DNA of 25,188 nt from NCBI GenBank assembly GCA_021163805.1, contig JAGGTL010000035.1:1-25188 (forward strand). Reading direction: 5' to 3'. The position numbers and the translations under genes are program-made. The DNA comes from Candidatus Aenigmatarchaeota archaeon. GTDB lineage: Archaea; Aenigmatarchaeota; Aenigmatarchaeia; QMZS01. The notes under the pieces are model-generated. The model searched no databases, was not told where the DNA came from, and saw nothing but the letters and a program-made list of their open reading frames with translations. Below are positions 1-8,287 of the stretch, piece by piece; within the stretch, counting starts at the first letter, position 1; every line of letters begins with the position of its first letter.

Positions 1-1071
1 ATTGGAGCTCCAAAAAGATGCGCCGAAGGAATTTCTCTTGGAGGTCTTGAAAGATTAAAATTAAATCCTCCAGCAAACTGCATAAGGCAGAAAATAAACG
101 GTGCGAGAATTTATGCTCCAAATGGAAAATTCATTGAAATTGATTATGGCAAAGACAGCGGATATATTTTAGAAAGGAAAATATTTGATAAATGGCTCGC
201 CGAGGAAGCGGCAAGAAAGGGAGCAAAAATTCAGGCAAAGACCTATATTAAAGAAGTCCTTAAAGAAGACGGGAAGATTGTTGGAGTTAAAGGAGAATTT
301 ATTGGAAAAGAATTTTCCGAAAGATGCAAAGTTTTGGTTGCTGCAGATGGTATTGAATCCAAAATATCAAAAATTGCTGGTCTAAATACAATCTGCAATC
401 CATTACTTGTGGATTCGGGGGTTCAGTTTGAAATGACGGGAATTGAGATTGAAGATCCTAAAAAAATTTATTTATATTTTGGAAATAAAATCGCACCTCG
501 CGGTTATCTTTGGTTATTCCCAAAAGGCAAAGATGTTGCAAATGTTGGAATTGGAATTATTGGCAACAGCGAAGTTCCAGCAATAGATTATCTGAAGAAA
601 TTTATAGAAAGCAGGTCGGAATTGAAAGATGGTTCCATATTGGAAGTAAATGCGGGGGGAATTCCGGTTGGAGGATTTTTGAAGAAAATGATTTTAGACA
701 ATTTTCTTGTTGTTGGAGATGCCGCACATCAGGTAAATCCGATTCATGGAGGAGGAATTTACGAAGCCCAGTTTGCCGGAAGAATTGCAGCAGAAGTTAT
801 AGATGAAGCATTGCAGAAGGGAGATACTTCAGAAAAGCAATTAAATAAATACAATATTGAATGGTGGAAACAGAGGGGAATACATTTGAGAAAAGTTGAA
901 AAATTAAGAGAAGTTGTTGAAAAACTTTCTGATGATGATTTTAATTATCTTGCAGAGAATCTAACTGGAGAAGATTTAATAAATTTCAGCAGAGGAAACA
1001 ACTTAAAAACTTTCGCAAAAATATTGATGAAAAGACCAAATTTAATAAAATTCGCCAAGGCCTTGTTTTAG
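1..1071 (+). CDS. Geranylgeranyl reductase family protein (3' part, start outside window)
   Basis: The reading frame is open from the first base and gives 356 residues, so the N-terminal FAD Rossmann motif lies upstream of the window. The family is FAD-dependent and saturates the geranylgeranyl chains of archaeal membrane lipids. Visible marks are the early GAPKRCAEGI segment (a family signature with a Cys), an AADGIES segment, the diagnostic YLWLFPKG motif, and VVGDAAHQVNPIHGGGI, the second FAD-binding motif (GD) near base 711. The C-terminal third is helical and basic, as in digeranylgeranylglycerophospholipid reductases. The stop codon overlaps the stop of the convergent gene at 1068-1445. 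The family call is firm. The exact substrate (archaetidyl lipids, or another prenyl compound as in ChlP-like members) cannot be settled from the sequence. Confidence 0.88.
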   Translation: MGAPKRCAEGISLGGLERLKLNPPANCIRQKINGARIYAPNGKFIEIDYGKDSGYILERKIFDKWLAEEAARKGAKIQAKTYIKEVLKEDGKIVGVKGEFIGKEFSERCKVLVAADGIESKISKIAGLNTICNPLLVDSGVQFEMTGIEIEDPKKIYLYFGNKIAPRGYLWLFPKGKDVANVGIGIIGNSEVPAIDYLKKFIESRSELKDGSILEVNAGGIPVGGFLKKMILDNFLVVGDAAHQVNPIHGGGIYEAQFAGRIAAEVIDEALQKGDTSEKQLNKYNIEWWKQRGIHLRKVEKLREVVEKLSDDDFNYLAENLTGEDLINFSRGNNLKTFAKILMKRPNLIKFAKALF

Positions 1072-1445
1072 CTACTTAATGCCTCCCCTATTCCATTTAT
1101 TAGATCTTCCTTGTGTTTTATAAATATGCTTTCAACTAATTCACGGTTAAAAGAATACATTCCTGCCTCTTCTTTATCTCGTAAAACCTCTTCTTTATCT
1201 CCTAAAAGATTGGCAAAAGCACGATAATTTCGAGATACAAAAATCCCCCACAGTAATTTATCTACTCCTGTTATTTTTAAGTTCTCTATATTAACACCAA
1301 AATATTTTTTTACTCCTTCAGATAAAATTTCTGTGATTTCACTAGCCCTTAGGTATTCTGAAGTATGAAGTTTCTCTTCAAATCTTGAGCAAAGATACTC
1401 TTTTAATTCCCGAAGTGAATAATCAAGATTTATTTTTTGCATCAT
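1068..1445 (-). CDS. Hypothetical protein, 125 aa
   Basis: I do not recognise this protein. It starts with two consecutive ATG codons and ends four bases inside the convergent reductase gene. It looks soluble and mostly helical, with no signal peptide or membrane segment. One stretch around residues 83-93 has two near-copies of a GDKEEVLRDKEE-like acidic/basic pattern. Charge is mixed, Glu and Lys are abundant, and there are no Cys clusters or obvious catalytic motif. Codon use resembles the neighbours. It stands alone: the next minus-strand gene upstream ends 64 bases away. It is probably real because it fills the only open frame between two well-identified genes. Confidence 0.6.
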   Translation of the reverse strand: MMQKINLDYSLRELKEYLCSRFEEKLHTSEYLRASEITEILSEGVKKYFGVNIENLKITGVDKLLWGIFVSRNYRAFANLLGDKEEVLRDKEEAGMYSFNRELVESIFIKHKEDLINGIGEALSS

Positions 1446-1509
1446 ATCTCTAAACTAATTATCATTTTTTAATATTTATAGATTTCTATGATTTAAAATA
1501 TAGCAATGA

Positions 1510-3150
1510 TTAAATAATATTCCCCTTCCCATAAGGCACAATTCTCAAAAATTCGTCTATGTTGATTTTTTCTATTTTTTTTATATCTTCTTTTTTTGAT
1601 TTTGAAATTATTCTCGCCTTTATATTTTCAGCCAATTCCCTGCCTTTTTTTTCTCCGGGAACTACAACAACAAAATTTTTTGGTTTTTTTAGAGAATTTT
1701 CTGGGCAAACAATAGGTTCAAATTTCTCATTTACGCCAATTAAAAGTTTTAATTCAACTCTCAAAAAATTTCTTTTTCCATAAATCATGAAAGAACCTTT
1801 TTTTGAGCAACCTCTCTTTAAAACCTGCTCTGGTCTCACCCAGTATACATCTGCAATTCCAAGTTTTGAAATCCAAAATCTAGAATAACATCCAACAAAC
1901 TGAGCTCCCTCTTTAATTGCCTGTTCTGTTATCTTTTTCCCCTCGCTTCTGATAATTCCAAAGGGAGAACCGGGAATATGCGCATGCAAAACAATATCAT
2001 TTTTCTTGCAATATTTTTTGATTAATTTCTCATTTGTGTCAGCATCCTTTCCAGCGACTACGAGAAAATTATCTGAAGTAAAAAAATGCCTGAATTGTTC
2101 GTACCATTCTCTTCTTTTTTTTTCTAATTTTTCTACTTTGTTTTTTTCAACTTTCTCAAGAAGCAATTTTTCTATTTTTTTCGCTTTCTCTCTCGCCTTT
2201 TTTGATTTATCATACAATCTGTTTATTTCATCTTTTAATTCGGTGTTGATATTCAATTCAATTTCTTCTCCCTCTAGTTTTAGAATTATGATCCCTCCCT
2301 TTTCCATTTCAATTGGTTTTTCAATTTTTTTGTCTTTTCTGAATATATTTATGCTTCTTTCTATTTCATCTTTGTATTTTAAAATCAAGTCTGCCCGCTT
2401 TTTAAATTCTCTTTCATCCTTCAAATATCTTTCTAAATTTTTTTTCTGATTTTCCCTTATGATTTCCTCTTTCGTTTTTTTCTTTCTAGAAAAAAACTCC
2501 TTTATTGCCTCTGAAAAACTTCTTTTTTTTTCAAAATTCAATTTCAGAGTTTCAAGTTCAATTGGAGAAACAAAAAACTTCTCTCCATCTTTAAAATAAA
2601 TTCTCGGACTGATTTTCTGATTTAATACATCTTTTCCCTTCAATATTTCCTCTTTGTAAATTTTTCCCAAGTGAAGTTTATTCAGGTCTTTTATCTTAAG
2701 ATATTCTTCAACATTGGCACTGGAAGGAAATTCATACTTCCCGCCAATGATAATTTTCCTGTCTTTAAATTCTCTCTGAATAAGAGATGCAATAATTCTA
2801 TTTTCTTTATCTACAAGAATTATATTTCCCTTTCCTATGAATTCAAGAATTAAATCAAAATCCGAAAACTGCAAAACGAGAACTTTATTGAAATCGTTCT
2901 GCTCTATTTTCAAAAGTTTTTTGTTTTTTAATTTATTAGATAAAAAATTAACAAAACCTGTTGTTTCTTTTTCTTCAGTTTTTTCGGTATCCAGATAGCA
3001 AAAATTCTTTCCAACGACAAGATAAAATCTTTCTTTTTTTGGTTTGAATTCAAAAACAAAATTTTCCGATTTGTAAATTCTTTTTAAAGTGCTCTTTTCA
3101 ATAACTTTCAACTCTTTCTGTAAATAATAAAAATCCAGAGGGGTCAGCAT
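1510..3150 (-). CDS. NFACT family / RqcH-like ribosome quality control protein
   Basis: This 546-residue protein has the NFACT-N domain at about residues 1-210, including an MLTPLDFYYL start. A charged coiled-coil follows at about 225-350 (runs of Lys/Glu), and the NFACT-R (DUF814) domain lies at about 350-480, with KKREWYEQFRHF and the HIPGSPFGII segment. The family binds 60S/50S subunits blocked by peptidyl-tRNA and, in bacteria and eukaryotes, recruits tRNA to add C-terminal tails. The protein is somewhat short: there is little after NFACT-R and no clear NFACT-C domain. The conserved Asp-Arg pair of the NFACT-N tRNA-binding site appears as Asn-Lys (about N88-K89), so tailing activity is uncertain. 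The gene starts five bases after the eS31 stop and is probably cotranscribed with eS31 and gatE. No Shine-Dalgarno sequence is visible. Confidence 0.87.
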   Translation of the reverse strand: MLTPLDFYYLQKELKVIEKSTLKRIYKSENFVFEFKPKKERFYLVVGKNFCYLDTEKTEEKETTGFVNFLSNKLKNKKLLKIEQNDFNKVLVLQFSDFDLILEFIGKGNIILVDKENRIIASLIQREFKDRKIIIGGKYEFPSSANVEEYLKIKDLNKLHLGKIYKEEILKGKDVLNQKISPRIYFKDGEKFFVSPIELETLKLNFEKKRSFSEAIKEFFSRKKKTKEEIIRENQKKNLERYLKDEREFKKRADLILKYKDEIERSINIFRKDKKIEKPIEMEKGGIIILKLEGEEIELNINTELKDEINRLYDKSKKAREKAKKIEKLLLEKVEKNKVEKLEKKRREWYEQFRHFFTSDNFLVVAGKDADTNEKLIKKYCKKNDIVLHAHIPGSPFGIIRSEGKKITEQAIKEGAQFVGCYSRFWISKLGIADVYWVRPEQVLKRGCSKKGSFMIYGKRNFLRVELKLLIGVNEKFEPIVCPENSLKKPKNFVVVVPGEKKGRELAENIKARIISKSKKEDIKKIEKINIDEFLRIVPYGKGNII

Positions 3151-3155
3151 AAAAT

Positions 3156-3374
3156 TTATTCTTTTTTCTCAATAGTTAGAAAACAAGAACCGCAGTAATA
3201 AATCGTTTTTCCTTCCAATTTCCTCTTTCCAAGAAAAACCCCCGGACCGCATTTTGGACAGAATTCTCTGTCTCTGATTATTTTATCTCCTTCAATTTTA
3301 TATCTCTCATATTTTTTTGAGACTTTGTGTTTGCTCTTTGATTTGGGTCTCTTTCCCTTCTTTTTCTCCGCCAT
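3156..3374 (-). CDS. rps27ae: Small-subunit ribosomal protein eS31 (S27ae)
   Basis: This 72-residue zinc-ribbon protein of the 30S subunit has a basic N-terminal tail (residues 1-25, Lys-rich). A ribbon follows with C39, C42, C61 and C64; the REFCPKCGPGVFL segment is diagnostic of S27ae. All four zinc ligands are intact. There is no ubiquitin-like fusion, as usual in archaea. The gene lies between gatE (32-base gap) and the NFACT gene (5-base gap) on the same strand, so two translation-linked genes flank it. The start is ATG, preceded by an A/T-only stretch with no Shine-Dalgarno motif. Confidence 0.93.
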   Translation of the reverse strand: MAEKKKGKRPKSKSKHKVSKKYERYKIEGDKIIRDREFCPKCGPGVFLGKRKLEGKTIYYCGSCFLTIEKKE

Positions 3375-3406
3375 AAGTTTTTATAAAAAATAAATTAATG
3401 AAGGTT

Positions 3407-5161
3407 TTAATTTAACAATTTCAGAACCTCTTCGCTCTCAACTCTTTTCCCGTATTTCTTCATTAATTCCTCCATTGCTTTTTCTTTATGCTTTTTCTTG
3501 AATTCAAGGACGATTTTTTTTAGTTCTTCTCCGGAAATTTTTTCAAAACCCCTGATACTTTTTTTAATCAAAACATCAGAAACAGATTTTTTTGTAATTT
3601 TGCCTTTTTCCAAATTTTTTAGAACAAATTCTAAATCTTTTTTCTCAATTTTATGTCCTGCCCTCTCTAGAAATTTTTTCTTATTCAGAATCAAATCGGC
3701 AATTATCTTCGGCTCAACTCTGTATTTCAGAAATTCTTCAAAAAGATTCAATTCCAAACTTTTTGTAATTTGTTCTGCCAGTTCCCTATTTAAACCAAGT
3801 TTCTGAAATTTTTTTGCTTTATCTTCCAAAGTTTCTGGCAATTTTATATTATCCAAATATTTTTTGACATTCACTTTTGGTAAATCCGTTTCTAAATACA
3901 TTCTCGCCGCTCCCGGAAGTTCTCTGGCATATCTGGTGTTTAATCCCGATGCATATCTCGTTTCTTCTGGAACCCCCTCCTTTAAAAAGAGAATTCTTTT
4001 TTTAATTAATTCCAGTGCAAGTTCGCATTTCTTCCCCCCTATCAAAAGGAACAAGTCTTTTTCTTTAATCTCCATTTCTTTTTTCAGCATATCAATTTCT
4101 TTTGAATGGAAACCATATTTTTTTAGATCTTCGTCTGAATGAATAAATCCATTGATTTGAAAGAATTTCGCATAATTCGCAATTTCTTTTCCCAAAGTCA
4201 AATTTCCGCATTTCTTTTTGAAAAAACCGGAGAAGTTTTCTATCTTTAAGCAAAGAATTTTTTCTTTTGACAATGTTTTTAATAATTCGCAATTTGATTT
4301 TTTAAAAAGATTGGTAACATCTCTCTGCTCAAATTTTATTTTTGTTCCTTTTAGAGTTTTTTTTATTGAGATCAAATCCAATTGCCTTTTAACTTCATTT
4401 TCAACAAGTTTGTCAAGATTTCTTAAATCCTGAAAACCTTTTATTTCAATTCTTCTTCCCTCTCTTATTGAAATGTTCACATCCTGTCTCACTGTGCCTA
4501 TTCCCCTCTGAACTTTCAAACTTCTTAAAAGCAGACCTATTTTTGAGGCAAATTCTTTTGCCTGTTTTGGATGCCAAATATCCGGATGGCAACTCAATTC
4601 TATTAGCGGAATTCCAAGTCTATCCAATCTGTAATAGATTTTATTTTCTTCTTCCCTTACCTTTGCCGCGCTTTCTTCTTCAAGTTCCAATTCTTGCAAA
4701 TATACTTTTCCGAATTCTGTTTCAATAAAGGACGTTTCATTTCCCATTGCTATCAATGCTGTTCTCTGATACCCAGTTGTATTGCTTCCGTCGATAACTA
4801 TTTTTCTCATTATCTGGATTTCGTCCGGAATTTGCATATGCAGCATTTTTGCCAACTGCAAACTAATTATTAAAGCCTCTTCATTTAATTCTCGTGGAAA
4901 TTGAGAATCCGTTTCAACCGAACAGCAATTTGGATAAAAATAATAAACATATTCTTTTCCCTTCAAGAATTCGGACATTGTGGCTTTATCTACTTCGCCA
5001 ATTTCGCTTGAGGTCGGTCTCAATTTTCTGCTAAATTCAAAAACTCGTTTTTCATTTTCGGAAATTTCCGCCGGGCAATTGCAGAATAATTTTGTTTTTG
5101 TTGCAAGTCTCTGATGAATTTCAATACCAACTTTTAAACCCAATTTTTTATAATCAATCAT
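3407..5161 (-). CDS. gatE: Glutamyl-tRNA(Gln) amidotransferase subunit E
   Basis: With GatD, this subunit converts Glu-tRNA(Gln) to Gln-tRNA(Gln), the archaeal route to charged tRNA(Gln). GatE handles tRNA binding and the phosphorylation step. The N-terminal cradle begins KLGLKVGIEIHQRL and contains FCNCPAE, followed by VIDGSNTTGYQRTAL. The protein is GatE and not GatB because it has the GAD insert at roughly residues 275-395, and EGVPEETRYASGLNTRYAR with LPGAARMYLETDLP right after it. The tail (about 480-584) is the helical YqeY-like region. At 584 residues it is slightly shorter than typical GatE proteins of about 620. GatD is not in the window. The ATG is preceded by an A/T-rich stretch without a Shine-Dalgarno site. 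The lipoprotein gene ends 19 bases upstream on the same strand. Confidence 0.93.
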   Translation of the reverse strand: MIDYKKLGLKVGIEIHQRLATKTKLFCNCPAEISENEKRVFEFSRKLRPTSSEIGEVDKATMSEFLKGKEYVYYFYPNCCSVETDSQFPRELNEEALIISLQLAKMLHMQIPDEIQIMRKIVIDGSNTTGYQRTALIAMGNETSFIETEFGKVYLQELELEEESAAKVREEENKIYYRLDRLGIPLIELSCHPDIWHPKQAKEFASKIGLLLRSLKVQRGIGTVRQDVNISIREGRRIEIKGFQDLRNLDKLVENEVKRQLDLISIKKTLKGTKIKFEQRDVTNLFKKSNCELLKTLSKEKILCLKIENFSGFFKKKCGNLTLGKEIANYAKFFQINGFIHSDEDLKKYGFHSKEIDMLKKEMEIKEKDLFLLIGGKKCELALELIKKRILFLKEGVPEETRYASGLNTRYARELPGAARMYLETDLPKVNVKKYLDNIKLPETLEDKAKKFQKLGLNRELAEQITKSLELNLFEEFLKYRVEPKIIADLILNKKKFLERAGHKIEKKDLEFVLKNLEKGKITKKSVSDVLIKKSIRGFEKISGEELKKIVLEFKKKHKEKAMEELMKKYGKRVESEEVLKLLN

Positions 5162-5180
5162 AAAAATAAAAAAGAATTAA

Positions 5181-6035
5181 TTACTCAAATTCCGGGTGAA
5201 CAGATATCTTCGTTTCTGCCGAAATTTCATATTGATAGATTGTCGTAATTTCTATTGGCAATTTAACTTCATCAGAAGTGGAAGGAATGTCCACCCTTAC
5301 AGTACAATAGCCTTCTCTGCCGCCTTTCATAGGAATATTTGAACATCCTTTGGTAGAATCTCCTATTTTAACTGTTGCCCTTTTAATAATATAATGTTTG
5401 GTATTATTATTATATTCTACATTGCCTCCGCCAACATTTTTGAATACTAAGGTAATGGGCACATCTGTACTTCCGGTTCTTAAAATATTTTGAACCCTTA
5501 CATCCACATGAACTGGAGAATTGCTGTTCACTATATTCTTTACTTTTGGTATTGGCTCTCTTCTTTCCATTCTCTTTCTGTATTCCGTTCGTGAGAATGC
5601 ATAGATCGTTGCCACTGTAGTAGTTGTATAATTATATCTTACATGAACTCCAACATCATAGGTTTGCGTTTTAGTTACCTTTGGTGCCTCTACTCTCCAT
5701 GTTAATCTGTCTTCTTCTCCCTCTCTGCCTACTTCTGGGTCTGGAGGATTAAGGTCGGCTCCTTTTGCTATGTTCGTTGATCCCCAACTTAACAGATAAA
5801 TTTCGCCTTCCACATTTTTTGCGACTGCATCGCCGACATTTTTAATTCTTGCTTCCAAATTAATACTCTGGCCAGAAACGGGATATTCCACATCCGGACC
5901 AAAATACAGTATCGTTAAGCCCTGTGTTCCCGCCATTGCCGTTTGTTTTTCTCCACCTCCGCCAAAAGGCATTGTACATCCGCTTATTAGAACTACTAAA
6001 CTCACCAGTAACACTCCTAAAATCTCCTTATTCAT
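5181..6035 (-). CDS. Surface lipoprotein with two Ig-like domains
   Basis: From the ATG at 6035 the product has 284 residues. A longer frame from a TTG at 6071 exists, but the ATG puts a proper signal peptide first: a short charged start, a hydrophobic stretch and a lipobox ending LISGC. It is therefore probably lipid-anchored outside the membrane. Next come a Gly-rich linker, a first beta-rich domain with an ARIKNVGDAVAKNVEG segment (CARDB-like, about residues 40-145), a linker EYRKRMERREPIPKVKNI, and a second beta-rich domain with two Cys that could form a disulfide. The linker and the Cys pair recur in the lipoprotein at 14199-15812, so the two are paralogs. Ligand and function are unknown. 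A TATA-like box about 21-30 bases before the ATG fits leaderless expression. Confidence 0.8.
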   Translation of the reverse strand: MNKEILGVLLVSLVVLISGCTMPFGGGGEKQTAMAGTQGLTILYFGPDVEYPVSGQSINLEARIKNVGDAVAKNVEGEIYLLSWGSTNIAKGADLNPPDPEVGREGEEDRLTWRVEAPKVTKTQTYDVGVHVRYNYTTTTVATIYAFSRTEYRKRMERREPIPKVKNIVNSNSPVHVDVRVQNILRTGSTDVPITLVFKNVGGGNVEYNNNTKHYIIKRATVKIGDSTKGCSNIPMKGGREGYCTVRVDIPSTSDEVKLPIEITTIYQYEISAETKISVHPEFE

Positions 6036-6055
6036 AGTTATATATAGTTTATTAA

Positions 6056-6065
6056 TTAATATAAA
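6056..6065 (-). promoter_or_regulatory. TATA-like box for the 5181-6035 lipoprotein gene
   Basis: Read on the minus strand the sequence is TTTATATTAA. It lies 21-30 bases before the ATG at 6035, the distance expected if transcription starts at or next to the start codon. The A/T-rich background makes a chance match possible. Confidence 0.45.
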
Positions 6066-6071
6066 AATCAA

Positions 6072-6260
6072 TTGTCACCTAATTTCAATGAAACGGCCGA
6101 TAGTTAAAAAGTTTTGCTTCTCGTGTTTTATATTTGGATTTTTGGAATTATGAGATGATGATAAATTTTCTTTGTTTTTTCAGTTAGAGCAATATATCAA
6201 CTTCTCTATTTTTATACATTATTTCCAGTTTGAGTAAGATTTTTGGATAAGAAAGAATTA
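6072..6260. other. Spacer downstream of the 16S unit, no gene seen
   Basis: I see no open frame of note, no tRNA cloverleaf, and no 23S or 5S sequence between the 16S trailer stem and the lipoprotein promoter. The stretch is A/T-rich with no clear terminator hairpin on the minus strand. Confidence 0.5.
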
Positions 6261-6302
6261 AGATTATTAAACTTGAGAATTTTTCAGATTGTTGAACAGG
6301 AG
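6261..6302 (-). repeat. 16S trailer strand of the pre-rRNA processing stem
   Basis: Bases 6261-6278 are an exact inverted repeat (18 of 18) of 8010-8027 in the 16S leader. Bases 6291-6302 pair with 7981-7992 over 12 positions, with one G-U. The two helices are separated by an uneven internal loop. Together they bracket the whole 16S gene, the usual arrangement for archaeal pre-16S excision. Confidence 0.85.
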
Positions 6303-7093
6303 TTTGAGTTATTTTTTTATTTAAGGTGATCCAGCCGCACGTTCCCGTACGGCTACCTTGTTACGACTTAGCCCTCCTTACAGAATCCAAGGTTGATTCC
6401 CCGAAATCGGGGAAGCTCCCTCAAGACCCTATTCAGATGGCTTGACGGGCAGTGTGTGCAAGGAGCAGGGATATATTCATCGAACGATGATGACGTTCGA
6501 TTACTAGGGATTCCATCTTCACGGGGACGAGTTTCAGTCCCCGATCTGAACTAAGGTTGAGTTTAGGGATTAGCTTTCTCTTTCGAGATTGCAACTCTCT
6601 GTCTCAACCATTGCCGCGCGCGTGTAGCCTAGGAAGTTCGGGCCGTACCGACCTGCCGTCGCCCACTCCTTCCTCCTGCTTGCGCAGGCAGTCCTTTTAG
6701 AGTGCTCTGCCAAAAGCAGATAGCAACTAAAAGCGTGGGTCTCGCTCGTTGCCAGACTTAACTGGACATTTCACAACACGAGCTGACGACGGCCATGCAA
6801 CTCCTCTCAGCTAGTCAGGTAAGTTCTTTAAACTGACCTTCATTCAGCTGTCTTCCCTAGTAAGATTCTCGGTGTTGAGTCCAATTGAACCGCACGCGTC
6901 ACCCCTTATGTACTCCCCCGCCAATTCCTTTAAGTTAGATGCTTACAGCATAACACTTTGGCTATACTGCAGATTCATCCTTGCGGACGTACTCCCCAGG
7001 TGGCCCGCTTAATGGTTTCCCTTCGGAACTGGCTGATTTCTACAAACCAGCCAACACCAAGCGGGCATCGTTTACGGCTAGGACTACCCGGGT

Positions 7094-7169
7094 ATTTAGG
7101 AACCGAGAGATTCGCTGTCAAATTCATTTTTTTCTTATGAAAACTTTCTCTATTAAGAGAAAGGGTTCA
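7094..7169 (-). other. 76-nt BHB intron in 16S rRNA (E. coli 793/794)
   Basis: The invariant GGATTAGATACCC block of the 790 loop is split after GGATTAGAT and resumes with ACCCGGGTAG. The junctions fold into a bulge-helix-bulge: central helix TTAG/CTAA (4 bp), 3-nt bulges ATT and ATA on opposite strands, inner helix GAACC/GGTTC (5 bp), and an outer exon helix of C/G pairs with one mismatch. Cutting after the second base of each bulge restores the conserved sequence exactly. The interior has a 7-bp hairpin (CTTTCTC/GAGAAAG) and no room for a homing endonuclease. Confidence 0.93.
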
Positions 7170-7450
7170 ATCTAATCCGGATCGCTCCCCTAGCTTTCAT
7201 CCCTCACCGTCAGAGTTGTTCTGGTTAGATGCCTTCGCCATTGGTGGTCCCCTCAGGATCAAAGGATTTCACCCCTACCCCGAGAGTACCTCTAACCTCT
7301 CCCAATCTCTAGTCTAGCAGTATTTCTGGCATTTTCCCAGTTAATAGGAAATTTAACCAGAAACTTGCTAGACCGGCTACGGATGCTTTAAACCCAATAA
7401 AAGTGGTTACCACTTGTGGCTCGGGTATTACCGCGGCGGCTGCCACCCGT

Positions 7451-7510
7451 TTAGTAAACTGTGAGCCAAACTATATTATCCGTTATAAAAAATTCTTTGA
7501 CTCGCAGTTT
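7451..7510 (-). other. 60-nt BHB intron in 16S rRNA (near E. coli 510/511)
   Basis: The insertion sits in helix 18, just before the 530-loop block. The junctions form a central helix GGTA/TACT (one G-U), 3-nt bulges ATA and AAA, and an inner helix AACTG/CAGTT that continues through a mismatch into GAGTC/GGCTC. The outer helix is weak (about 2 bp). Cutting after the second bulge base joins GTGGTGGGTAAT to ACGGGTGGCAGC, the same length as the uninterrupted archaeal sequence in this region as I remember it. There is no coding capacity. Confidence 0.85.
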
Positions 7511-7611
7511 ATTACCCACCACTTATTCGTTAAGCTGTTTGGACTTAACAAAAGTTATTCCGGTATGGAATAACACTTAGAGTTCCCTTATCACACTTGC
7601 GTGCATTGTAA

Positions 7612-7646
<35 letters not shown>

Positions 7647-7980
7647 TTCTTGTCTCAGAATCCATCTCCGGGCTATTGCTCTCACAACCCGTACTGATTA
7701 TAGGCTTGTCGGGACTTTACCCCGGCAACAACCTAATCAGGTATAACCCCATCCTTAGTTTGGATAAGCTCTTTCCAGAACACTTATCCTATCTTCTTTT
7801 ATCCTCAGTTTCCCGAGATTATAGAAGACCTAAGGGCAGGTTAGTTATATATTACTGAGCCGTTCGCACTTCAGAACCGAAGTTCCAAAGTACTTGCATG
7901 GCTTAGTCGAACTCTAATAGCAGTAACCTCCGGCAGGATCAACCGGAATTGTACGGGGATTTGCTCCTTACTATATGCTC

Positions 7981-8043
7981 CTCCTATTCAACTATGAGAA
8001 TAACTGGCATCTCAAGTTTAATAATCTATTTTACTAGATTATT
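7981..8043 (-). repeat. 16S leader strand of the processing stem, with a competing leader hairpin
   Basis: Bases 8010-8027 and 7981-7992 pair with the trailer at 6261-6278 and 6291-6302. Bases 8020-8028 (AATAATCTA) can instead pair with 8035-8043 (TAGATTATT), a perfect 9-bp hairpin with a 6-nt loop. That hairpin uses the outer part of the strand needed for the long stem, so the leader may fold locally before the trailer is made and then switch. Confidence 0.75.
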
Positions 8044-8063
8044 TCATCGCCTCTTGGACTCCT

Positions 8064-8090
8064 CATATACATATAAAAAAATTAATTAAT
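8064..8090 (-). promoter_or_regulatory. Probable 16S rRNA promoter region
   Basis: On the minus strand this A/T-only run includes TTTTTTTATATGTATATG, a good archaeal TATA-box candidate. A start about 25 bases downstream would fall near 8040, at the 5' edge of the leader hairpin, giving a leader of roughly 90 nt. The rest of 8091-8287 is A/T-rich and I see no gene in it. Confidence 0.5.
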
Positions 8091-8287
8091 ATTATACCTA
8101 TCATCTCTGGATCCATCAACACAACATATTAAAATTCCTTTCTTCGCTTTTATATTTATATTTGCTTCGGTCTTCATTTAGTTTCTTGCAAAAAGAATAA
8201 TGGCCCCATAGTTCTTAAATTTGAAAAATAAACCATTTTTCTTCTTTTCGTAATTTTCATAAAATATTTTAATTCTTGTTCCTCGCC

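Noticed and set aside
6036..6071. Upstream TTG start for the 5181-6035 lipoprotein
   Set aside because: It would put 12 residues before the signal peptide, and the ATG at 6035 matches the lipoprotein pattern and the TATA-like box.
6145..6185. ATGATGA C-box-like motif in the spacer after the 16S
   Set aside because: No D box (CTGA) follows at a suitable distance on the same strand.
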